From: Erythrophleum ivorense | Taxonomy: Eukaryota; Streptophyta; Magnoliopsida; Fabales; Fabaceae | Assembly: GCA_026724425.1 (NCBI GenBank) | Contig: JAIUCV010000001.1 | Coordinates: 3,048,001 to 3,112,000, forward strand | DNA length: 64,000 bases | Direction of reading: 5' to 3' | Part shown: positions 11,301 to 25,700 of the stretch, piece after piece | Layout of the letters: the number at the start of each line of letters is the position of its first letter | How positions within the stretch are numbered: position 1 is the stretch's first letter | Program-made: the position numbers and the translations under genes | Notes under the pieces: generated by a model | The model's database searches: none | What the model was told of the DNA's origin: nothing | Seen by the model: only the letters and a program-made list of their open reading frames with translations

Positions 11301-14300
11301 GACCTCCTCTGGGATCCAAAAATGGAAAAATAATATTCTATATAGACATGTGAACTTTCTTTGATTTTCTTCTCCACAAAATCTCTCTAGTTTTGATTAT
11401 TGACAAAAAGACGATTGTGATAGACTTCTCAATATCATGCTGCGGGCCATGTAATCCACACCATGGCTAACAAGTCCACTAATGTTGAATTTGTCAAGAT
11501 CGATGTTGATGAATTATCTTCAAAACTCCATGCTTCTCAAAATCTTAGAAAGTCATATTGAATTTTTGTGCTTTTTTTTTCACATTTCTCACAAATTTCT
11601 GCATTTTTTTAAGGATATGGCACAGGAATTTCAGATGTAGCCAATGCAAATGTTTGTGTAGTTAAAAAGGGAAAAGGAGATTGCCAAGGTGGTTGATGTG
11701 AAGAAAGACCAATAGATGGATTACAAAATTTTATTCCATTTAAGGGGCTTTTTGGTCCTCAATTGTTCATCCGCTTTGATTACATTTCCATGGCCAATTT
11801 GCAATTTCTCTCCTCCATCAAGAATGGTCCTTTTGCAATTTCGGTTTCACAAGATGTGCAATTACCCTCATAAGAGGGAATGGGGGAAAAGGTGAAGGAA
11901 GGAGGTGGTGTGGCATTTTTGGGTGATGCAGGATATAAAGATTACATCTCAAGGCGTAGTTGGAGTGTCACTAATCTTGGTGGAGACTCTCTGTTACAGT
12001 TTTGGATGGAACACTAACAAAGGGGGCTATGTCGCACAAAATTAAAAGTTTGGGGGGCCAACGGTCAGCTTTTTAAGTTGGAGAGGGCAAATTGCACATG
12101 ATTCTAAGTTGGAGGGGTTAATGTGTATTTTGGCTACCATATTAATATTTGATACTTGATAGCTATAACCCCTACTCCATCTCTAGCAAACAAACTGACA
12201 GATCCCTATTATATTCTACATAAGAATTTCGAGTCAAAGGAAGTGAGGATGGAAGTGGGGAAGAGAGGGAAATTCAAAATAATAACAGTCTAACTAAGTG
12301 GGGGTGGTTTAGGTGGAGAGTTGGAAGTTATTGAAGAAATGGCAGTTAGAGGGCATATTGAGAGAGGAAGTGATTGTGGACAAACTGGAAAAAAGGTCTG
12401 GGGAGAGTGCTAGCCTCTTGAATGGTAGTCTGGAACTTTTGTATCTGTTTTTTGTCTTCGTTTTTGTGCTACTGTGCTACTTTTCATGTTGCTTTATTGT
12501 TATTTTCTAAGTGTCTATTGTGGAGTGTTTGTGCCCTGTACATGACTATTGTTGAATGAAGGAGTGTTATTTAGTTTCATTTTCCATCTCTTTTCATATT
12601 TTCCCATGCTAATTTTTTGTGGAGTAGTAGAGGGTCCAATCACAAACGCTAGATAACTTTCATGATCCTATGTCTAGAAAGTATTTAGGGCTATATAATC
12701 TACCATATTTAGTGAATATATATTTCCTAATCTTTTATACTAATGCTATTTCTTACACCCATTCAACATAACATCACCAGGTCCATATAACACATGTAGC
12801 TCGACAGTCATACTGTTTCTGAGCAACCAATTACTTTGTACTGTAAATTAGGTTAGTATAACTATAAAGCTACCCCATTTAATATTAAAAGGTACAGAGA
12901 AGTTGAAAAAGGAGAAAGAAAATGCTCAAGGACCTGAAACCTTGGATTCAAAGCCAATAGTGGATCTCAACTTTTTAAGTCGTACCTACAAGGATCTCAT
13001 GTCACCAGATCAAATTCTAATATCCAATTAGCAACAGGATATTTTAAGCTGGTTACTGATTGCTTATGTATTTTAGGTTTCAGATGCCATGCAAGAATCT
13101 TCTTTAGCAGTTAATACATACCAGGCTTCAACTCTGGTGAGTTTCAAGTCCATGAATGGAAGAAATAGAAGTTAAATCCTTTGATTAGTTTAGAGGTGAA
13201 AGTTTAGGTCCTTTCACACGAGTTGAATGTTTATATCTCTACCTGATTGAATGTCTAGACATGCAGTATGCTTATTCTCAGCACAGGAAGGAGTCACTAT
13301 GCTTTAGATAGCAAGCAAACAAACAAACATTTTTGCAAACCAAAATCTTTTTTTCCCAAATTTGTATCAACTCATTCCTTGACACATGAATCAGCCAAAT
13401 GAGCTCACTTGCTGTAAAATCTTCTTGATGGGCATCCAAGTAAGGTGAAGAACCCTCCCCTTAAAAACTAACTACTGAGGTAGAAGAACCAATCTACTTA
13501 AGTATCTATTGAGCATCTTATACTACTTAATGTGAGATTTTCGCATTCTATACTATCTTGGTTTCTATCAATTGGCTGCCCCGGGGAAGTTAACGTCCTG
13601 GTGGATATACTTTGCAACACTTTACTCAGCCTTCTATCAGTTAAAACCTTCCACAGGTAATTCTTTCTAAAGTTGCTGACCACCAACTCTAATACCAATT
13701 AATAGGCACCTAAGCAAAGTAAGGAACCCTCTCCCTAAAACTAGTTATTAAGGTGGAAAAACCTCTCTACTTAAGTATTCCATTGAATATCTCAAACTAC
13801 TCAATGTGGAACTTTGACATCTTATACTACCTTAGTCCCCATTAATTGGCCGCCCTTAGAAAGTCAACATCTTGGTGGCTACACTTTGTAACACTTCACT
13901 CAATCTTCTACAGATCAAAACTCCCCACAAGTAATCCTTTCTAGAGTCGTTGACCATTACCTCTTATACTGATTGATAAGCACCCAAGCAAGATTGGGAA
14001 CCTTCTCCCAAAAAACTAGCTATTGAGATCAGAGAACCATCATACTTAAGTATCTTATTAAGCATCCCATACTACTCAATATGAGACTTTTTCATTCTAT
14101 ACTACCTTGGTCTCCATCACTTCTCAAATAGAACATTAACTAAAAATCAATATGCTAGATATTCAGAACTGATATGCTTTGTTTTATAAGGACTTTCAAC
14201 AAATGCTAGAGTTACTCCAATCAATGTCCACGTTTGTTAGCATAAAATTCTTTCAAAGTTCCAGCAAAAAATTATTTAGAAATACCAATTACCAGCAATA

Positions 14301-15587
14301 GGTTGAGCAGTTGAATCATATTCCTCGTCCAAAAAAATCATCAATATACTCATCACAGTGGTGGAAACTTCCATTGTACATATTTCTTCTATGCATTTAC
14401 TGTTTGATTACTTTTCTGGTTTGGCCTTCTAATCTAAATTTTTACCATAATCTGCACTTTCAGATTTCCAGTAAGCACAAGGATATTAAGTCTTCTTGAC
14501 TATTCAAACAATCTTCGATAAAACCAAGGCATCAAGATAGTTAGCATAATTAAACTTCAACTTCATGCACAACCATGTTCCTTTGAGTATACCACATTGA
14601 TGCAAGTGCAACAATTATAGGTGAAGGATAAACACATTATTGCCAATGAATAAAAGTATGGGCATTAAAATCAAACAACATTAAGTGGAAATCAATTTAC
14701 TCATCTGACAAGGATAAAACCAACCTTCATAGGCTTATTCTTGACTAGAAGAAAGGAAATAACTAAACAAGGAACTGTATAGTGGAACCCAAGACTCCAA
14801 ATACAATCCTCTAGATCAACTAAATATTTAATGCAATTGTGGCATTATATATGACTCTAATAATATCTTGTTTAAGTTAGATAGTTTGATCATATGGAGA
14901 TCTTACAGAGCCTCTGAGAGATCACATATTAACATATACCATTAAGTTTCCTTAAAGAAAAAATAGTGATAAAGACTTTGCTGCTAAACCTCAATCTTGT
15001 ATTAACAGGCTACATAAGGACGAAATTTAATGAAACTAGACAAGAGGAAAACATAATTGTTTGTTAAATTAAATAAAAACAAAGACTGAAGCTAAGACAG
15101 ACAAAGTATGGCCTTGTGTTAATTCCAATAGTCCTAATTTAATTACTTATAAATATAAGGAAGAATACATGCTTAGCATACCAAAGCATATACCTCTTTG
15201 AGTTTTTCTTCCTCAGATGCACACACTTTTACAGACTGGACAATGCATGAACTTTGACTTGAAATTGAACCATTAAGAGATAGTCTACAAATTGATCCTG
15301 CCAGAAGATACTGAACCATTGGGATAGATGCATGGTGGGTGAAATCATTGAAAACGACAAGTTGGGGAGCACCAGAAATAGACTCCTTGATTGATTTTAT
15401 GGTATCAATGTGGCCAGCACTGCAGATAGAGTTCAGCCGATCAACAACCTATTCAATATCACAACAATAATTAATCAAATGATGATAAAGAATTAAGATA
15501 GTCCTAAAAAGTTTAACATTAACTAATATTTATTTTTTAGGATAAAAGTAATTTATACATGGAAACCCATACACCCAACAAGAAGAA

Positions 15588-15646
<59 letters not shown>

Positions 15647-16672
15647 ACAACGCTCTCAAGTCCACAAGTGATTATACATATAAAAGTCCTCTATTTATAC
15701 TGTAAGAACACAGGAAGTGCTGTCATACACCCAGTATGATAATAAGTACTAAGACAGCTGAGAATATACACAGAACATACAGCTAACTATAGATAATGTA
15801 CAGCTGTACTTATATTTAACATGTCGGGGTATTTACAGCATTTCTAACACTCCCTCAGGCTGGAATGTACATATTGTATGCAACAAAGCTTGTTACTTAT
15901 ATAAGCTAATTCAGTAACCTCTGAGAGACTTAGTAAAGATGTCTGCTAGCCAATCATTCAGGTCGAGAGTGAGATAACTAGTGGCAATACTTCAAGATAT
16001 AAAAACCTTACCAGATTAAGCTGTTCCAGTATTTTGGTTTAGTTTTGGTTATAGGGCTGATTTTCACATTATAAAAAGACCATAATAGATCATATGAATT
16101 ATTTACGATTCACGACTCAAAATCATAATTTCTAGCAAGTATTGTCTCTTCTTTCTAAATGAAAGGATGGACAATAGTTCCTACCTCTCTGAGCCACAAA
16201 TATCATCCAGGTCTCTATACTGTCAAATATGGAAGGCTCAGTGCCCTTCAGCACTGATTCCCTCACAATTGGCGTATGTAAACCCTTGACTCTTACCCTA
16301 TGTCAAATGTTCTTCTAATTACAAAACCAGACAGTGTATTTGGTTTGCTGTCAAATGCCCCCAAAATCACATTAGGGGCCAAGGACAAGAAATTTGCAAT
16401 CACAACCAATAGCGCATAATAGCCAGAGAATTTATTTTAGAATCAAGTTAATATCTCCTAAGCTTATCAAGTTCACCATTGCTCAAATCATTGTTATCAA
16501 ACCCGGACTGGATCATACCAGCAGGTTAGACTGGAAAACTAGTGAACTAGCCTCTTGTCTAGTCCAGACAAATAATCAAACTGTAATTGGAAATGACTTG
16601 GCCAAAAACTGGTCAAACTGGTGGCTTTTGAATAGACCCACTTAACCTGTCTGACCATTGAGCCAGTTTCCA

Positions 16673-16703
<31 letters not shown>

Positions 16704-19700
16704 ACTAGATCAGAGAGACAAGCCAAGAATTCTCATATATATATATATATATATATTTGTTACTTAATCAGAGAGGCAAGCCAAGAATTCTCAAAGCCTC
16801 TATCACAAAACGTAGTAAAGCAAATGCCTTATTTATGGCAAGTGAACAGCTCCTTCATGCTACTGCCCAATGTGAGACTTGTTTCCAAGCTTTTTCAGGA
16901 GGTCCCAATTCAATGTCCATAAGTTCAAAACCCACTCCAATTTCCACAATCATCATCCCATTTCTTCCCTAAAGTATGCATGTAAAGCAGCATTCACCCC
17001 TTGTTGGGTAATCCCATTTTGCAGATTTTAGACAATCCATTTGGAAAAACTCAAGTTTCAGTCTCTCTAAAACACTATGGCCACCCTTCTTGATCATTGT
17101 TTTGAGCATAAAAACAGTGTTTCACAGGAATCACAGCAACAGATCAATCCATTTCACAGCCCAAAGCCCAGTTATAGAATCCAATATTAATTTTTTATAA
17201 TTATATTAAAAATGACTGCAAGGCATATTGCTTTAAATTTTTATTATATTAAACCATGTATAACAAAGTATTTAAGTTGACAATTATTATGATAATTTTT
17301 TTATCATAATATAAGAAGTATAAAAAATTATTTAATTCAAAATAACTGGTTCAACGTGTTGGTTATCATTTTGTTTTATTATTATTATTACTACTATTTA
17401 TGTGCTTCCTATTTAGGTGGGATTCTACTGCTCCACTCTATTTTATTTTTTTTCCTTTTATCTTGTAAACAAGATTTGATTTACACTTTACATGATCTTA
17501 GGGATTAGAGTGGTCAACTTGATCTGTGACCATTATTCCTTCATTCTTGTATTTTTAATTCTCTTCTCTATGGAATAATAGAATTAGAACGCCAGAAATC
17601 TATCTCCCTATGTGTTGTTCTATGCCAAATTTCATGGTATTAGAGCACTGAAAGAAATAATCAGGGATGGCTATTAGTTTTGGCTCCATGAGAGCCTCTC
17701 ATGCCCATGTCGCTGTTTCTCCCACTGAATCATCAGTGACAACATAACCACAGAGCCAATGAACCAGCCAAACAGCTTCATTCCTCTCTCTCTAATTCTT
17801 CTATGGCCACCGAAGATCACCCTACAATGATCACTAGTTTCAAACTAAATGGTAATAACTATCTCCCTTGGTCCTAAAGTGCTTTGATGTTCATAAGAGG
17901 CCATGGAAAGGAAGAATACATCACTGGAAATGCCTATAGCCTAAGATCATAGATCCTAGGTACAAAGTGTGGTTTGATGAGAACACTGCTATCATGTCAT
18001 GATTGGTGAACTCTACAACAACATAGATTGGGGAGAATTTTGACCTATGTAAGATAGTTAAAGAGATTTGGGAGATTTGGGATTTTGCAAAAGAGTCTTA
18101 CTCATCCATTGAAAACACTGCCTCCATATTTCAAATCAAGGGAACACTACGGGTGGCTAAGCAAGGCAATTTAAGTGTTACTCAGTTTTACAATAACCTC
18201 ATCAAATTGTGACAACAACTTGACATGTGTGAGACACACCAATGGTCTTGCAGCATTGATGCAACATATTATCAAAAATTGGAGGAAAGAGAAAGAATCT
18301 ATACATTTCTCTTAGGCCTCAACACTACTTTCAAAGAAGTTAGGGGGAGAATTATAGCTATTAGGCCTCTTCCATCACTTAAATAAGTGTTTCATGAGGT
18401 CAAATGGGAGAAATACAGAATTCAACTTGTTTCTAGAGAGACTAGTGCCCAATCTATCCCCGAAACTTTTGCCATGGTGGTTAGAAACAGCCCCACTACT
18501 GATTTTAAGTAGAAAAAGTGAGGAGAGTTATGGTGTGACCACTGCAACAAGTCCAGGCATACGAAGCCCAAGCTAGCCAATTTGAAGCCACGAAATTAGA
18601 GGGAGACTCGTGGACTTGTGGCTACTACAGAAGAGCAAAACTATGGGCAATTTGATCAGAATCTGTTTAACGAAGAGATAAAGGAACATCTTAATGTATA
18701 CAAAAATTGATCAGCAATCAGGGACAAGCTTCTAGCAAGGTCATTGGCATCGAGGTTATGGCTTATTCAAGTAACCTTCCCAAAATCAACTCTAAAAGTT
18801 CCAACAATTAGATAGTTGACTCTAGTGCTTTTGAATGCATGACTAGTAATAATAGTTCTATGCTTGATAAAGTTATTCCTAGTTCTCATAGATTTGTAAC
18901 AATCGCTAATGGAATGTTATCTAAAGTTATCAGTATTAGGATGGTACAAATATCATCATATCTAATATTAAAAGATATCCTCCTTGTCCCTTCATTGCAA
19001 TACAACTCATTATCTATTAATAAACTTGCAAAGGACTTAAATTGCTGAACTAATTTTGATGCTTCTGGTTGTTATTTTCAAGATTTGAAGTCAAGGAAGA
19101 AGATTGACAGTGTTAGGGAAAGTGATAGGCTCTACTACCTGGAGGGAACTAAAAATTGCAACAATGTTGTTTCTTCACCTTTTGTTTTCCCAAATAATAA
19201 TGAGGATGTTCTACTGTGGCATTATAAGTTAAGCCACCTAAACTTTCATTACATGAAAAAATTGTACATATTCAAGTACACAATAAGGCTGTACTTTTAT
19301 TTTCCATATCCCCATAAACAAAGCAAATGTGAAAAGATAAAGCATAAAATTACAAAATTTTTCAAAAAGAAGTCAAACATTTTTACATTAGGCCAAGCAA
19401 TTTAATAACTAATGGTTAAGCATTTACATGGCATAGCTAGATGACGATCTAGCATCAGAACAAAAGCACAATATTGAAACATATATTTAGAAGTTATAGT
19501 TTGTTTTTCCAGAGAATTGGTGTTCACATCTAAGAGAACTCTTTGAAGTAAAAACCAATTGGCAAAGACAACCCATTATGTTGGCCAGCACGTGCTTAAT
19601 TAAGTTAATCAAGCACGTGAGGCTTTACTCTCGTTAGAGGACACATCAACATATCTGGAAACCGGCTCTGCCTTCTAGATGCAGTAGTTATCTCATTTTG

Positions 19701-22700
19701 CTAGTTAGTGTTTTAAATTGTTTCTTCTTTTTGTTGTCTTTTGTTTGTTTTTCAGATAGGATGATTTTTTTAAGGTTTTGTCTTAAACAAAAGAATTAGT
19801 GTGTGAACCTCTGTACGCTCAGTCCTCTTCTAGTTCATGTCTATTTATGTTCAGTTCTGTGATTCAGGAATAAGATAACTTCCAAGCATCAATAACTCTG
19901 AATTCCTTCACATAAAAATACTGAGAAAAAAGCACAACAACACAGACAACCTCAAAATGAATACTGATAATATTGAGAGGATAATAGTAAGAGAAGGGTG
20001 AGTATGAATATTAGAACGTATAAATTACTTAAAATGTTCTTGCAAGTTCCTAATTATGATAAATCAGATAGATGAAAAGTGCAGAGTGGAACAGTAAACA
20101 GATAAAATTGTATTGTCATATTTCATCCTCCTGTTTGCTTGTTAGAATTATTTAAAAAGTAAATTACTCTACCTATCCTGAGAGATGCTTAAATTATACA
20201 GCCTTTCCCTCTATTCTGATAATATATACAAACCCCTTGAAACTAAAATATGGCCAAAATACCCTAAAATATATTATTAATTTCTTTTATTAAATATATA
20301 ATTTTTTAACTTTCATTTCAATGTTATCTATTTTGTGTTGAAAACTATAAATATAATTTATAATAAATTTAAAAAATTAACTATTTTTATATTAGTCAAA
20401 TACATATTTAGTACTTGTTATATTGCATAATAATAGATATAAAAGTATTTTGGTCAAAATAAGTATAATGTAGCTCATCTTTTGCTACAAAGGAGGTCAG
20501 TATAGCGTATCTTTTGATTTCATAAGAGAAGAGTGTAGATTTTCAAGAGGGGAAGGCCATGTAATTTAAATATCTCTATGGGAAGAAGAGTGTAATTTAC
20601 TCTTATTTAAAATATAGTACTAGTAATAGTAATAATAAATAAGCATTAGAAAAAAATCAAATATATAGAATAAAAAAAATTAAGGAAAGAAGACTTCCAT
20701 CTAAGGTGAAATCGAAAGAATAACTACCAGCATAGAGACACCAGATATATCAATAGCCTTCAAAGCAACAAGTTCCAAAAGCCTTTCGGGAGTGGAGACA
20801 AGGAACTCAGGCTCACAGCATTTCAGGCTGTAAAAGACCACCCAAAAAAGAAAAAAAAAAAACAGATGTTTGGTGAGAAGTTGACTTATATAACATGCAT
20901 AGTGAAAAGAGATGCAAACAATAAGTTTATGCATGTGCATGTTCAAAATATGATACGTAGATGTAGGAGTCTTTTCCTATATATACTTCCAATTTCTTAC
21001 TTGGTCCCTGTAGGAAACCATGCGTTATTATTAGCTTTTATTTACCTTTATTTTCTGTCTTTTGTCATGTGTTTCTTTCCTATTTTTCAGCCCCTAGGAT
21101 TTCGTTATTGATCTGTTTATTTCTTGAATTTTAATTTGCTGATTGTAAGGGATTGAGTGGCAGGGCTGTTTCCATCTTGCCTCTTTATATCTCTGCATTA
21201 TTTTTCAAGTAAAGCAAGCTATCAGAGAGCTATTGATTCTGATTTTCAGCAGTCCCCAAATTGAAAGGCTGCTTCTTACCAACCCCGTTCGGAAATAAAA
21301 GGCTTCCATCAAAGATGAAGTCATTTATTTGGACATAGTACTAAATGATATTAATACATACGATTTGTTGTAGGTTTGCAACCATAAAGCACTCTCTCCT
21401 ACATTTTGTGTTAAGTGTTAGGTTTGCAAGCTGTACATTCCTACACTGTTCAGCAGCCAGATAATTATGGTCTAGACTCTTTGGCATTTCCAGGGAATAA
21501 TAGATAAGTCCTGCAAGTTCGGAACAACTTGTATGCAGCCTTTGGAAATAGCAAAGAGGGAAAGGTCCCAAGGCATTGTGCTATGTATGCAGTTATTTGG
21601 TGTCTATGCTTGGAGAGAAATGCCAGAATCTTTTTAAATAATTCTCTTCCTCTACATCTTCTATGGAAAAAAATTGTGTTTTTGGCTTCGTTATTGCACT
21701 CAGGCAATGGTTTGTTTAGAGGTGTTTCTTTGATAGATGTTGGATAGCTTTGCTTAGTTTAATTTTTGTCTCCCTAATCTTATTTAGTTTTTGAGAAGTC
21801 CAGTTTATTGTAAGAAGAAATCTTATCCTCAACTGATGTACTCCACAACTTTTTTTTACTGCTAAAATTTCTTCTTCTATTTAAAAAAGAAAAGGAAATA
21901 CAGACAAATACACATTAGAATAAATAGTATATGCACTGCATCTCATATAAGTCTGCAAAAGAAGAACAAAGATTCAAAATACAAGGATGTCTATCATTTC
22001 CGTCCCAAAAAAAAAAAGTGAGAAAATCATGTCGCATGGCCCTTTCAATAAAAACATACCATCCTCATCTTTGGATATTTAATAATTTAATGGCTTTTCC
22101 AAACCAGGGATGTATCAGAGCAATTGATAATCACTTGACATTAAATTTGAATTGAAAAAATTGCAGTATGCATCGCCAAACAGAGATAAAAAATATTGCA
22201 TATGCTCCAAGCAGGTCCTGCCTTTTAATCACAAGCATCGCTATGTTACAGAATTACACTATGAAAACAAAAAATAAATAAAAGATTCACCAATTACCCT
22301 TGAATCTGATGGTCTAAGGAGGCACCTGGATGTATACTCACTGTATGAATTCCAAGAGGCTTCAGAGCCTTGCAAACTGTGCGGACCTGTTCATCAATTT
22401 TTAAAATTTTACAATAGATATTGCAAACAAAGAACTAACAAGTCAACGGTTTGAAGAATCCAGAGTAACAAGCAACATTAGTTCTTCCCTTCTATTTATG
22501 TTGTGTTTTAGCAAATAAAACAACAAAAGGTCATATCATGCACGTTGCATTCAGAGTTCAGATAAGTACATAGATCTCTTCCGTCATGCAGCAGTTAATT
22601 ATTTTTGACAACAACAGAACACAATCCCAACAGCTAACCCAATACACAATAAAGGGGAAAAAAAATTAAACAAGGAAATTCAGAAGCCTCAGCAATAAAA

Positions 22701-25700
22701 GTTGGAAGAGGGGGGGAGGGGGGAATACTTCAACTTATACTGAGAAATAATATCATATAAACATCTAGAGGAAAGATTATCCGCAAACCTTAGTAGCTTT
22801 TTCTTGGGAAGGTACAAGGAATAGAAGAAACGGACTGCCAAAGGATAAGCCTTCTTTCTCCTTTCTTGCAATAGTATCAGCAGCACTAGAAACCATCCAG
22901 GCAATTTGTTCAGTGGTAGCAGAATTTCCACTGGTCTCCATTATATCTTTCCCAGTAGAATAACATTTCCAAAATTCTAATCCCCATGAATCAAAAAGCA
23001 AAGAGTCTCCCTCTTCATCAGTGTAAACATCATCATGCTGCAGTGCATTTTCAATTGAACTCAAACACCATATAAGAAACTTTGAAGGGGACTCAGGGTT
23101 TTCACAACCTTGTCCCGGAGGATCACAAAGGTTGCCCTTCTTGATCACCTCAATATTCCCTCTTTCTAATTTAATAATACATTCCTGACCCAGATAATGG
23201 GAAGCTGTGACAGATTTTTTCTGTTCCTTCTTCAGATCTGTGACCTCATTCTCCCTTAAATTGTTAGATTTTGAAATATTCCCTCCAAGCATGCTTTTCC
23301 TTCTAGCAGCACTCTTCCCATCAACAGACCTCTCATCTTTCTGTGAATATGTTTTCTTTTTAGAACGCTTTGTTTTAAATTCCTCTTTCCCATGTCGATC
23401 ATTGAATGGATCATCTGGAGTAGGCAGGCTAAAGCACATCCCCTATAATACCATGAAGAAGTCACTTACACTATTTTACAAGGGAACATATCAATGCAAC
23501 TCTACAACAATAACTCACAATATTGACCATGATATATTCTTAACATTCTTCAACAGACAAAACAAATCATATGACTATATTCAACTCAATGATCCTGACC
23601 AGCCACATTCTATTCTGGTTCAAGTATTACTCTATATAGTAGTATAAAAATCTATCAGGCTTCCCAAGAACTAAATATACACATAGAATTTACCAGAAAA
23701 ATTTTATATGCCAGAAGATCTAATCTGAAAACAATCATATCCCACTTTTCTTTAGATGAAAATATAATTTATTGATGAGAAGAGAAAATAATACAAAGAG
23801 GTACAAAAGAAAGGACAAGAAATCCTCTCCAAACCAAAGCAAAAGCAGAAAACAACCCAGGCTCTAATTCAAAAAAGGCCTTCGAATCCCTTTGAAGATT
23901 CACAAGGGCTACCCCTGAAAAGAGCCATTTGCAGAGAGACCCATAAAGATGACATCAAAATAATCCTTTCCCAAAGAAGATGTGGCAGAAGGAATTACTG
24001 GTTGAATACTCAAACATTCCATTCTAATCAAAGACACTGCAAACTAGCAAATAATGCACAGTACCAGAGAACGTTATGCTACTTTTGCTTCCCAAAACCC
24101 ATGAAACTTAATATCTAGAATAGCCCCAAGATTAGCTGGACAAACCCAACTCCCATCAAAGAAACCAAATAGCCTGTTCCAAAAATAGCAAGCCGCTTCA
24201 CAATGTAAAAAGTGATGGTTATTTGTCACTGAACTTCTAAAGCATGTCACACAAACATCAGGTGATTTATTGGGTCTTTGAATCTGAAGCAGATCATTTG
24301 TATTAATTCCATTGAGTACCGTGCCCAAACAAAAGCCTTTAGCTTAGAAGAGGCCTTGACTTTCCAGAAAAACTTAGACAAAGGAAAAGGATTAATATTT
24401 GGACTTCAAATAAAAAATTTCAAGAAAGATGAACAATGAATAAGTATAAAAACCCAAAGAATCCAAATTCCAAATTATTCTATCAGGCAAAGAAGAAACA
24501 AGGAACGGAATGAGTGTCTCCAACAACAAAGCAAATTATCAAATCCAGCATCAAGATTTCTAGAAAAGTAAAAATTCCAAGAATGGTTACTAATACAGAC
24601 TGGGTAATATGAGATACTTAGGGTAATACTTAAGGAAAGTGGTTCTTCTCCCTTGACAACACGATTTTAAGGGTGGTTTCCTCATGCCTCCTTAGATCCT
24701 ATCATTTGATATTAAAGCTGATTGGTCAATAGCACGAAGAGCACTATTTGCCAAGGGTTTTGACCGGTGAGAAGGCTAAGTGAAGTATTGCAAAGTGTAG
24801 CTGCAAGGATGTTGACTCTTCAAGTGGTGCTACAATCAGGACTGGGTAGTAAGGAAGGCCTAAGTCCTATATCAAGTAATATAAGATACTTGGTGTGGTA
24901 CTTAAAGGGAGTAGTCCCCCCCCCCCCTTTTCTCTTAACAACACACTTTTAAGGGTGGGTTCTCTACATCTAATTGGGTCCTATCAGTAACTTTGACTAG
25001 TTAAGAACTCAAAAATTGGAGCATGTGCAAATAAGATAACTGATAAAAACATAAAAAAGGTTTAAGAAAAGAAGAGTCACCAATCCAATTATCCTCCCAA
25101 AACCAGAAACGGGTACCATCACCCACATGAAAAGAAAGCATTGAAGAAAAGGAAGGATATATCTAAGAAATAAACTTCCAAGGGCTTGCATGAGTAGCAC
25201 CAATCCTAGGATTAGCACCCCATCCATTATGTTGAACACCATATTTGCTCTTTATCACCTTATGCCACACAGAAGTAGGCCCCAAGAAAAACCTCCAAAG
25301 CCACTTTGCCACTAGGGAGATGTTTTAGACACCAAATTACCCCGACCTAACTTCTCCATCCTCCTTCAACCAACAACACACCTCCTAATTAACCAAATGA
25401 TCTCTTTTACGCTCACCACCCCATACCATGAAAGGTCTCGCATAATCTTCTCAATCTAGTTACCAAAATTTTAAACAAAGAAAATATAAGGAGATACTAG
25501 ACAACAACACCTGAATTAAAGTTATCCTCTCACCAAGTGAAAAATAAGCCCCTTTAGTTTTTTGAAAATCCTCTCCAACACAAAATCCCAAAAAGACACA
25601 GTACGCATATTATCCCCTAAAGAACACTCAAATAAGTTAGGGTTGATGTAACCCCCAACAACCAGCCAACTCAGCTATATCACTTACAAACATATCCTGA

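Larger units (their letters stand above)
10766..12140. mobile_element. Pack-MULE-like element with about 360-bp TIRs
   Basis: Lies in the fifth intron of the helicase-like gene. The left arm (about 10,766-11,130) matches the reverse complement of the right arm (about 11,785-12,140) over some 360 bp. Shared words in the same order include GCCAAAAT at the tip, CCTTCAACTT/CCTCCAACTT, CCACCTAGATTAG/CCACCAAGATTAG, ATATCCT(A/G)CATCACCCA, GCCACA(T/C)CACCTCCTTCC and GGCCATGG/AGCCATGG. Long TIRs and no transposase fit a non-autonomous Mutator-like element. The unique interior (11,131-11,784) contains a thioredoxin fragment. I could not resolve a 9-bp target duplication. Confidence 0.75.

Noticed and set aside
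11391..11735. Thioredoxin fragment as a live gene or an exon of the host gene
   Set aside because: It is on the strand opposite to the host gene, has stops and a frameshift, lost its intron donor, and lies between transposon TIRs.
23207..23647. 146-codon plus-strand frame
   Set aside because: Antisense shadow of helicase exon 2.
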